Source: Gammaproteobacteria bacterium
Lineage (GTDB): Bacteria; Pseudomonadota; Gammaproteobacteria; GCA-001735895
DNA length: 42,942 nt
Direction of reading: 5' to 3'
Assembly: GCA_022340305.1 (NCBI GenBank)
Contig: JAJDOF010000141.1
Location: 1-42,942, forward strand
The notes beneath the pieces were generated by a model that searched no databases, was not told where the DNA came from, and saw only the letters and a list, made by a program, of their open reading frames with translations. Of the stretch, positions 36,826-42,942 are shown in pieces (position 1 is the first letter of the stretch; the number at the start of each line of letters is the position of its first letter). The position numbers and the translations under genes are program-made.

Positions 36826-37356
36826 CTAGCTCAGTTCGCCACGCGCGGGGTAGTCTTTTTCCAGGGCGAACTTTAGTGCACCGATGATTTCACGGAAATG
36901 CGGACGCGCGAAAGGCATGGTCTGGACCTGTGCCCAGTAGAGGGTATTGTCGGGCTTCATGATAAACAGGCCCGGCTCGCTGAACTCGGCGGGCTCCTCG
37001 ATCCCGATCGAAGTCAGTCCGCGCCCGGCCGAGCGATGCAGGCCCCAGTCGCGCGCCTGCTCGATGGTAACCCCATAGCCGATTTCGACATTGCCGAGGC
37101 CCCAGTCCTCGCGCGCCTTTTCGGCGCGCTCGCGCTCATCACCGCTCAACACCAGGATGGAAACACCGATTTCCGCAAAATCGCCTGCCAGCTTGTCCAG
37201 TTCACCGACGTATTTGCTGCAGATCGGGCAATGCAGGCCCCGATAGAATACGACCAGGGTGAAATTTTCGGGGCTCTGGTCGGCCAGCGACCAGGATCCA
37301 TTCAGGGTTTGGACTTCGAGTGCCGGAGCCGGCTCGCGGGGTTTTAGTACGTTCAT
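36826..37356 (-). CDS. Peroxiredoxin-like (AhpC/TSA) redoxin
   Basis: The 176-residue protein has a thioredoxin-like peroxiredoxin fold: LVVFYRGLHCPICSKYVGEL with C43-P-I-C46, then ILVLSGDERERAEKAREDWGL typical of AhpC/TSA-type helices. It has the CxxC pair rather than a single peroxidatic Thr-x-x-Cys, as in redoxin-domain proteins with DUF899/BCP-like use. The start MNVLKPREPAP at 37356 has a strong AGGAGT ribosome site; the ATG at 37404 would read through the FNR-type site. The divergent flavin-reductase-like gene starts 87 bases away, and the shared FNR-type palindrome lies 17 bases upstream of this start. Confidence 0.85.
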   Translation of the reverse strand: MNVLKPREPAPALEVQTLNGSWSLADQSPENFTLVVFYRGLHCPICSKYVGELDKLAGDFAEIGVSILVLSGDERERAEKAREDWGLGNVEIGYGVTIEQARDWGLHRSAGRGLTSIGIEEPAEFSEPGLFIMKPDNTLYWAQVQTMPFARPHFREIIGALKFALEKDYPARGELS

Positions 37357-37372
37357 TGGGACTCCTGTTGTT

Positions 37373-37386
37373 TTGATGCGCATCAA
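37373..37386. promoter_or_regulatory. FNR/ANR-type binding site
   Basis: TTGATGCGCATCAA is a perfect 14-bp palindrome and a full match to TTGAT-N4-ATCAA, the consensus of FNR, ANR and DNR regulators. It lies between the divergent redoxin and flavin-reductase-like genes. Its centre (37379.5) is about 64 bases before the latter's ATG and 23 before the redoxin start. Activation of the + gene at -41.5 would need a start near 37421; the redoxin side could be repressed. Confidence 0.75.
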
Positions 37387-37443
37387 TATGTACTGCGGGC
37401 CCAAGTGTTAGCTTTTTCCAATGAAAACACAATGGGACGCAAA

Positions 37444-38043
37444 ATGAATATTCCGGCTTTGATCGAACTGGATATCGATAGTTCCATCTGGGAGCGTTTC
37501 TTCAGCGTATTCCCGCTGGTCGTGATCGGCACCCGCGAGGCCGACGGCAGCCCCGATCTTGCGCCCAAGCACCTGGCGATGCCGATGAGCTGGAGCAATC
37601 ACTTCGGCTTCGTCTGCACGCCAAGCCATAACACCTATCAGAATATCGAACGTACGCAGCAATTCACCGTAACCTACATACGGCCATCGCAAACCTTGCT
37701 GGCGAGCCTCGCGGCCACACCCCGTTGCGACGATGGCAGCAAACCCATCACCCGCAGCTTACCGACCTTTGCGGCGCAAAAAGTCGACGCGCTATTTATT
37801 TCAGAGGGCTACCTGTTTCTCGAATGCGAGTTACAGCAAATGGTCGACAACCTGGGCGAAAATTCACTGATTATCGGCCGCATCGTCGGCGCAAAGGTCG
37901 CCGCAGATGCATTACGCAGCTCCGATCAGGACGATGCAGACCTCGTCCTTGGCGCGCCGTTACTGGCCTACCTGTACCCCGGACGCTTTGCCGAAATCAC
38001 CAGCTCGACCCAGTTACCATTCCCGGCTGGCTTCAAACGCTGA
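37444..38043 (+). CDS. Flavin reductase-like FMN-binding split-barrel protein
   Basis: With the start at 37444 the 199-residue product begins MNIPALIELDIDSSIWERFF. It shows FPLVVIGTREADGSPDLAPKHLAMPMSW (strand plus FMN-phosphate region) and VCTPSHNTYQNIERTQQFTV, the pattern of flavin-reductase/PNPOx-like split barrels. These enzymes reduce or bind FMN, often for a partner monooxygenase, none of which is obvious here. A GGGAC ribosome site precedes this ATG; ATG codons at 37432 and 37405 are in frame but lack conservation. It is followed after 6 bases by the M20 gene and probably starts the operon. Confidence 0.8.
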   Translation: MNIPALIELDIDSSIWERFFSVFPLVVIGTREADGSPDLAPKHLAMPMSWSNHFGFVCTPSHNTYQNIERTQQFTVTYIRPSQTLLASLAATPRCDDGSKPITRSLPTFAAQKVDALFISEGYLFLECELQQMVDNLGENSLIIGRIVGAKVAADALRSSDQDDADLVLGAPLLAYLYPGRFAEITSSTQLPFPAGFKR

Positions 38044-38049
38044 TATTGA

Positions 38050-39225
38050 ATGGACACTCACGCTGAAGTTCTGGACTACCTGCGGCAACAGCAGGGCGCC
38101 ATGATCGCACTGCTCGAAGACCTGGTGCTTATCGAATCCCCGTCTACCGATCCCGGCAGTCAGGGCGCCATACTGGCGCGCCTCAAGGCGGAATTCGAAC
38201 ACGTCGATTACCGTGTAACGCGGTTGCCGGCGCGCAACTGCGGCGGTCACCTGTACGCCTCTCCAGCTGCGCGCCCCAGGCGGCAGCCAACACAATTGAT
38301 GATCGGCCATTGCGACACGGTATGGCCGCTCGGCACGCTGCAGACCATGCCGCTGGTCAGCGACGCCAAAAGCATGCGCGGACCCGGCGTTTACGATATG
38401 AAAGCCGGTCTCGTGCAGATGATCTACGCACTTAAGACCATTGATCACCTGGGCCTGACACCTACTGTCGTACCGCTTTGTTTCATCAACTCCGACGAGG
38501 AAATCGGCAGCCGTGGTTCAACGCGTTACCTGCGTGGGCTGGCGCAATGCGTCGAGCGCTGCCTGGTGCTCGAACCTGCGCTCGGCCGCAGTGGCAAGAT
38601 CAAGACAGCACGCAAGGGCGTGGGCCGGTTCACGGTGACGGTACAAGGCAAGTCGGCGCATGCAGGGCTCGATCCGGGCGCCGGCGCCAGCGCTATCCTC
38701 GAGCTCTCACACGTCATTCAGAAACTGTTTCAACTAAACGACCCCGAGCACGGCACCTCGGTAAACGTCGGCGTGATCGATGGCGGCATTCGCCCCAACA
38801 TGGTCGCAGCCGAAAGCCGCGCGGTGGTTGATGTGCGCGTATTGACCCGCGCCCACGGCACGCGTATCGAGAAAGCCATCCATGCCCTCGTGGCCGAGAC
38901 CCCCGGAGTCTCACTGCGTATCGAGGGCGCCATCGGGCGCCCGCCGATGGAGCCCACCGAAGCGAACCAGCGTTTGTGGAAAATCGCACAAACCCTTGGT
39001 AGCGAACTCGGCCTGGTACTCGAACAGGGCACAGCCGGCGGCGGTTCGGACGGTAATACCACCAGCCTCTACAGCGCGACGCTGGATGGCCTGGGTGCGG
39101 TTGGTGACGGAGCTCACGCGAATCACGAATTCATCGACACCGATAGCCTGGGCGAGCGCTGCGCTCTGCTGACGCTGTTGTTGCTCGCGCCCTCGCTTGA
39201 TTTTCAACCTCGCCGCCGGAACTGA
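38050..39225 (+). CDS. M20-family metallopeptidase / amidohydrolase
   Basis: The 391-residue product has the M20 zinc ligands: His87 and Asp89 in IGHCDTVWP, Asp116 in GVYDMKAG, catalytic Glu150 and ligand Glu151 in NSDEEIGS, Glu175 in LEPAL, and a C-terminal His in GAHANHEF. The dimerisation domain (about 190-300) includes VTVQGKSAHAGLDPGAGASA. Carboxypeptidase G2 and acetylornithine-deacetylase-like enzymes cleave N-acyl or peptide bonds next to a free carboxylate. It lies between the flavin-reductase-like and DUF1611 genes, 3-6 bases from each. Confidence 0.93.
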   Translation: MDTHAEVLDYLRQQQGAMIALLEDLVLIESPSTDPGSQGAILARLKAEFEHVDYRVTRLPARNCGGHLYASPAARPRRQPTQLMIGHCDTVWPLGTLQTMPLVSDAKSMRGPGVYDMKAGLVQMIYALKTIDHLGLTPTVVPLCFINSDEEIGSRGSTRYLRGLAQCVERCLVLEPALGRSGKIKTARKGVGRFTVTVQGKSAHAGLDPGAGASAILELSHVIQKLFQLNDPEHGTSVNVGVIDGGIRPNMVAAESRAVVDVRVLTRAHGTRIEKAIHALVAETPGVSLRIEGAIGRPPMEPTEANQRLWKIAQTLGSELGLVLEQGTAGGGSDGNTTSLYSATLDGLGAVGDGAHANHEFIDTDSLGERCALLTLLLLAPSLDFQPRRRN

Positions 39226-39228
39226 ACC

Positions 39229-40239
39229 ATGACTCGACCATTTCTTACCTCGGTGACCCGAATCTCCAACCTCTCGGCCCAGGAATTCGCGACCCGGCCG
39301 GTAGCGCGCGAGCACTGGGATACCGGCGACTACGTGGTCGCCAGGGTCAGCAATAACAGCGGGCGCTTGCGCGAGCTCGAACTCGCTGACGGACGCATGA
39401 CCGAAGTCATGGAGGACGACCTGCTGGTCGGCGCCTTCGGCACCCGCGCGGCAACACTGGAAGCCGTCGGTGACTGGCGCTCGATTGATGATTCGGGTGA
39501 ACTCAACGCACTCACTGCGGCCGGCCTGTTCGGCAAGGTCACCTCGCTGTCACCCTTCCTGAAAGCACCGATGCGCCTGCAATACCAGGGCCATGTGCTC
39601 TGCAACGAGCAGAAGCTGACGATGCGCGGTTGCCGCGCACCCATCGAGATAATCGACTTTGATATACCGGTAATCCTGATCGTCGGTACCTCGATGTCGG
39701 CCGGCAAGACCACGTCCGGGCGGATCATCGTGCACCTGTTGTCAAAGATGGGGCTCAAGGTAGTTGGCGCCAAGTTGACCGGGGCCGCACGTTACCGCGA
39801 TATGCTCAGCTTTAAAGATGCCGGCGCCAGCGCGGTCTATGATTTCGTCGATGCTGGCCTGCCATCCTCGGCCGTCGACCCGGCGCTCTACCGCGAGGCC
39901 CTGCCTTACCTGCTTTCGCTGATCGCACGCGACAAGCCGGACGTACTGGTCGCCGAAGCCGGCGCTTCACCGCTCGAACCCTACAATGGTGCGATCGCCA
40001 AGGAGATGATCCGTGACCAGGTCAGGTTCAAGCTGCTTTGCGCCCAGGATCCCTATGCCGTGGTCGGGGTACAACAGGCGTTCCAGCGCACCCCCGACCT
40101 GGTTGCCGGTGGCGCCGCCAATACCGAGGCAGCGATCGCTCTGGTACATAAATTGACGGGCTTACCCACACTCAATCTGATGGACCCGAACAGCCACGAC
40201 GAACTGGCAAATCGACTGTGCAAGGCCCTCGACCTCTAA
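39229..40239 (+). CDS. DUF1611-family P-loop protein (DgcN-like)
   Basis: The 336-residue product has a P-loop GTSMSAGKTTSG at 153-164 after an N-terminal domain of about 140 residues; AEAGASPLEPYNG and CAQDPYAVVGVQQAF follow. This is the DUF1611 architecture. A DUF1611 member, DgcN, was reported as an N-acetyltransferase in a marine D-glutamate pathway together with the enolase-superfamily protein DgcA. That is recalled, and no DgcA gene is present here. It starts 3 bases after the M20 gene; the pair is likely functional. Confidence 0.85.
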   Translation: MTRPFLTSVTRISNLSAQEFATRPVAREHWDTGDYVVARVSNNSGRLRELELADGRMTEVMEDDLLVGAFGTRAATLEAVGDWRSIDDSGELNALTAAGLFGKVTSLSPFLKAPMRLQYQGHVLCNEQKLTMRGCRAPIEIIDFDIPVILIVGTSMSAGKTTSGRIIVHLLSKMGLKVVGAKLTGAARYRDMLSFKDAGASAVYDFVDAGLPSSAVDPALYREALPYLLSLIARDKPDVLVAEAGASPLEPYNGAIAKEMIRDQVRFKLLCAQDPYAVVGVQQAFQRTPDLVAGGAANTEAAIALVHKLTGLPTLNLMDPNSHDELANRLCKALDL

Positions 40240-40333
40240 CCGTGAACGGATCAGCCGCATAAATAGCGGTATCGAACGATGACGAGATTCACTACACTAT
40301 CCATTCCAATTAACAGACTGATCGAGACCCCGG

Positions 40334-41578
40334 TTGAATACCCAGACTCGCATTGCCGTCATCGGTGCCGGCATCGTCGGTTGCAGCTGTGCGCTGTGGC
40401 TGCAAAAAAAAGGCTTTGCGGTTACCCTGATCGATCCTGAGATCCCGGGTTCAGGGACCTCCTCTGGCAACGCGGGCACCATCGCTGATTACGGTTGCGT
40501 GCCGGTCAACAGCCCCGATATCTTCAAACGTTTGCCATCGCTGTTGACCTCGAAGGAAAGCCCGCTGTCGTTAAACCTGGGTTATGCGCTGTCGCATCCA
40601 TCCTGGATGATCCAGTTTTTACGCAATTGCCGCGCGGCGAAGGTCAAGCACATCATCCGCGAACTCGGCAAGCTGCTGGCAAAGACTTATGAAGGCCTCG
40701 ATCCGCTCCTCGACATGGCCGACGCGCGCGACCTGATGCGCCAGAACGGTTGCATGTCCGTCTATCGCAGCGAACAGGAATTTCAAAACGCCCTGCCGTC
40801 CAATCTCGCCAGGCGCGCCCAGGGTGTCGATTACATCGAGCTTGATCGCGCCGATATAGCAGCACTGGAGCCAGGCTTGAAGCTGCCGTTCGAACGTGGC
40901 CTGTTGTTCGAGGCGGCAAGCCACGTGATCAATCCGCAGGCCTTGTGTCAGCGTTACTTCGCCTGCTTCCTGCGTAACCAGGGCGAATACATACCCCAGC
41001 GCGCGATCTCGATTGAACAGGACGACGACTCGGTCCAGCTGCGGCTCGATAACGGTGGCAACCTGCAGGTCAGTCGCGTCGTGATCGCGGCCGGTGCTTT
41101 TTCCAAATCGATCGAAGGCATCCCGATGAGCTTGCTACCGCTCGATACCGAACGTGGCTATCACGTGCAGTTCAGCAATCATCAACATCTGTTAACCCGC
41201 CCGGTGGCCTGGAATGCATCAGGATTTTACGCAACACCCATGGAGCATGGCTTGCGCTTCGCCGGCACCGTCGAAATCGCCGGCTATGGCAAGGCGCACA
41301 ACCCGCGCAATATCGCGTTCCTGACGCGCAAAGCGCGGGAAATGTTTGATCTACCGGCAAATCCCGATCAGGAATGGCTCGGGTTCCGACCCACCCTGCC
41401 CGACGCATTGCCCATCATTGGCTATAGCAACGCTTCCGAGAACGTGTTACTGGCTTTCGGCCACCACCACCTCGGCCTCACATTGGCGGGCATCACCGGC
41501 AAACTCATTGCCGAACTGGTCAACGGTGAAAAACCCAGCCACAATATGGCTCCACTCGGCCCACGACGATTTTCCTGA
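40334..41578 (+). CDS. DadA-like FAD-dependent amino-acid oxidoreductase
   Basis: The 414-residue protein begins at a TTG codon: the Rossmann motif VIGAGIVGCSCALWL starts at residue 9 and there is no usable Met before it. FAD-contact blocks include SGTSSGNAGTIADYG (about 37-51), ALCQRYFACFL, VVIAAGAFSK and the C-terminal GFRPTLPDALPIIGY followed by FGHHHLGLTLAGITGKLIAEL. This matches the D-amino-acid dehydrogenase (DadA/DAO) group. It is likely membrane-associated in electron transfer, with a D-amino acid or N-substituted amino acid as substrate. A 94-base gap, long enough for a promoter, separates it from the DUF1611 gene. Confidence 0.92.
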   Translation: MNTQTRIAVIGAGIVGCSCALWLQKKGFAVTLIDPEIPGSGTSSGNAGTIADYGCVPVNSPDIFKRLPSLLTSKESPLSLNLGYALSHPSWMIQFLRNCRAAKVKHIIRELGKLLAKTYEGLDPLLDMADARDLMRQNGCMSVYRSEQEFQNALPSNLARRAQGVDYIELDRADIAALEPGLKLPFERGLLFEAASHVINPQALCQRYFACFLRNQGEYIPQRAISIEQDDDSVQLRLDNGGNLQVSRVVIAAGAFSKSIEGIPMSLLPLDTERGYHVQFSNHQHLLTRPVAWNASGFYATPMEHGLRFAGTVEIAGYGKAHNPRNIAFLTRKAREMFDLPANPDQEWLGFRPTLPDALPIIGYSNASENVLLAFGHHHLGLTLAGITGKLIAELVNGEKPSHNMAPLGPRRFS

Positions 41579-41580
41579 TT

Positions 41581-42348
41581 ATGCGGTTCGATAAAAAAAG
41601 AGTAGTTATCACCGGCGGCACGGGTGGTATCGGCCAGGCAGTGGTCGAATTATTCGCGCGCGAGGGTGCGCAGGTACTGTTTTCTGATTACCGCGCGCAG
41701 GATTGCAGCGACTATTGCGATGCCTTGCGCGCCAGGGGCCTGGAAACCAGCTACCTGGCGGGAGACCTGCGCCAGAAAAGTTATTGCGAAGCCTTGATTG
41801 CCGATGCCGAGGCGAAATTCGGCGGCATCGACATCCTCGTCAATAACGCCGGCATCATTCCGCGTGGCACTATTCTCGAAACCACCGACGACATGTGGTT
41901 CAGCGCACTCGACGTCAACCTGACAGCAGTTTTCTTCCTGTGCCGGGCCGCAATACCGCAGATGCAGCGGGCCGGAGGTGGCGCCATCGTCAACACTTCA
42001 TCGACCTGGGGCCTGTACCCGGGACCGGGCCATGTCGCCTACTGCACCAGCAAGGCCGCGGTTGCGGCTTTGACCAAAAACCTTGCCCGCGATCATGCCG
42101 CCGACGGCATTCGCATCAATGCGGTATGTCCCAACGAGGTCAATACCCCGATGCTGCGCAGCGGCTTTTTGCGCCGCGGCATCGATCCCGACAACGCGGT
42201 CGCGGAACTCGGCAAGACCGTGCCGCTCGGTCATATTGCCGAACCCGCTGAAATAGCCGATGTCATCGCTTTTCTGGCGTCGCAGGATGCTCGCTATGTC
42301 TGCGGCGCAACCGTGGAAGTGACCGGCGCCAAGGCGGTTTACGGCTAG
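41581..42348 (+). CDS. Short-chain dehydrogenase/reductase (SDR)
   Basis: The 255-residue protein has a classical SDR coenzyme motif TGGTGGIG (about 11-18), NNAG, the catalytic Ser in NTSST, and YCTSK with Tyr and Lys. The tail VCGATVEVTGAKAVYG closes the fold. It is NAD(P)(H)-dependent with an alcohol/ketone substrate likely, possibly a 2-hydroxy or keto acid from the upstream oxidation. It lies 2 bases after the FAD oxidoreductase and 3 before the next SDR, so all three are co-translated. Confidence 0.93.
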   Translation: MRFDKKRVVITGGTGGIGQAVVELFAREGAQVLFSDYRAQDCSDYCDALRARGLETSYLAGDLRQKSYCEALIADAEAKFGGIDILVNNAGIIPRGTILETTDDMWFSALDVNLTAVFFLCRAAIPQMQRAGGGAIVNTSSTWGLYPGPGHVAYCTSKAAVAALTKNLARDHAADGIRINAVCPNEVNTPMLRSGFLRRGIDPDNAVAELGKTVPLGHIAEPAEIADVIAFLASQDARYVCGATVEVTGAKAVYG

Positions 42349-42351
42349 CTA

Positions 42352-42942
42352 ATGAACAGCTTGAGCGAAATGAACATCATCGTCACGGGCGGTGGCCAGG
42401 GTATCGGCCTGGGTATCGCCCAGTCCCTGCTCGATGCAGGCGCCTCGGTGATCATCGCCCAGCGCAGTCCGCTACCCGCTGCACTCGCAGGGCAACCGGG
42501 TGTGCACTGGATCGAAGCCGATCTGGCACAGGCGCAAAGTTATGCCGTGATCGCCGACAGCGTGGGTCGGACGCACGGCGCCGTTCATGCGCTGGTGAAC
42601 AACGCCGGTTTCATGTTCGAGCAGACCCTCGAGCAGATGCAACTCGAAGACTGGAACCGAATGCTTGCAGTCAACCTCACCGCGCCCGCCTTTCTGAGTC
42701 GTGCCCTGCTGCCATTAATGCGTGCTGCCGGCGGTGGCAGCATCATCAATATCGGCTCTATCGAAGGGCTCGCGGCCAACCCGCAACACACCGCCTATTG
42801 CGCCTCCAAGGGTGGCGTGCATGCGCTCACCAAAGCCATGGCTGTCGATCTCGGCAAGGACAATATCCGCGTCAACGCGATCGCACCCGGCTGGATTCGC
42901 TCCGCGTTGAGCGATGCCTATATCAATGCCCAGCAAAATCCC
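42352..42942 (+). CDS. Second SDR-family oxidoreductase (partial, cut by window edge)
   Basis: The frame opens at ATG 42352 and stays open for 197 codons to the window edge. It has TGGGQGIGLGIA near the N-terminus, NNAG at about 83, NIGSIEG with the catalytic Ser, and YCASKGG with Tyr and Lys. The segment NAIAPGWIRSAL follows. Two different SDRs side by side suggest successive oxidations of the same intermediate. The end of the gene lies outside the window. Confidence 0.9.
   Translation, partial: MNSLSEMNIIVTGGGQGIGLGIAQSLLDAGASVIIAQRSPLPAALAGQPGVHWIEADLAQAQSYAVIADSVGRTHGAVHALVNNAGFMFEQTLEQMQLEDWNRMLAVNLTAPAFLSRALLPLMRAAGGGSIINIGSIEGLAANPQHTAYCASKGGVHALTKAMAVDLGKDNIRVNAIAPGWIRSALSDAYINAQQNP

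Overview
The window comes from a Gammaproteobacterium of moderately high G+C. The evidence is the conserved block rpsT | murJ-ribF-ileS-lspA-fkpB-ispH, a TTG-started rpsT, a class I fumarase, and abundant REP-like palindromes in intergenic DNA. No rRNA, tRNA, CRISPR array, prophage or intact transposase gene was found. Genus cannot be set from the sequence alone; an environmental (perhaps marine) lineage is a guess.

Layout. 1-266: a long foldback repeat with a second partial copy. 267-1457 (-): an anchored exported protein and a small His/Tyr/Gly-rich exported protein. 1782-2042 (-): rpsT with its own terminator and a good promoter. 2240-10442 (+): murJ, ribF, ileS, lspA, fkpB, ispH and a DUF6279-type lipoprotein (lipid II flipping, flavin cofactors, Ile-tRNA charging, lipoprotein maturation, isoprenoid synthesis). 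10717-13676 (+): an MgtE-type Mg2+ transporter and 6-phosphogluconate dehydrogenase. 13693-17639 (-): a secreted alpha/beta hydrolase, a DUF6524-type membrane protein, an Old Yellow Enzyme homologue and a group II PLP decarboxylase.

17729-23042 is a compact divergent locus. An OmpR-type regulator and a histidine kinase with a very large periplasmic segment (-) face a PspA/IM30-like coiled-coil protein, a polytopic membrane protein and a membrane-anchored VWA protein (+). A perfect 11-bp-phased direct repeat in the shared intergenic region looks like the regulator's operator. I read this as a candidate envelope-stress module. 23233-26618: a small membrane protein, an exported tandem-thioredoxin protein, bioB, and a divergent comF. 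26619-27119 holds REP-like elements and a G-rich minisatellite. 27120-32449 (-): class I fumarase, a large perfect palindrome, then an overlapping run of ABC ATPase, ABC-2 permease and SLC13/RCK permease.

32575-35015 (+): a glutamate-cysteine-ligase-family enzyme overlapping an aspartoacylase/AstE-like zinc hydrolase. Next are a membrane protein with buried acidic/His residues, an exported-enzyme candidate with an S-A-G-C motif, and another REP/tandem-repeat block. 36826-42942: a peroxiredoxin-like protein and a flavin-reductase-like protein diverge around a perfect FNR/ANR-type site. The + strand then continues as a dense run of M20 amidohydrolase, DUF1611/DgcN-like P-loop protein, DadA-like FAD oxidoreductase and two short-chain dehydrogenases. 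The last is cut by the window edge. This run looks like a catabolic module for an N-acylated or D-configured amino acid, a hypothesis from family membership only.
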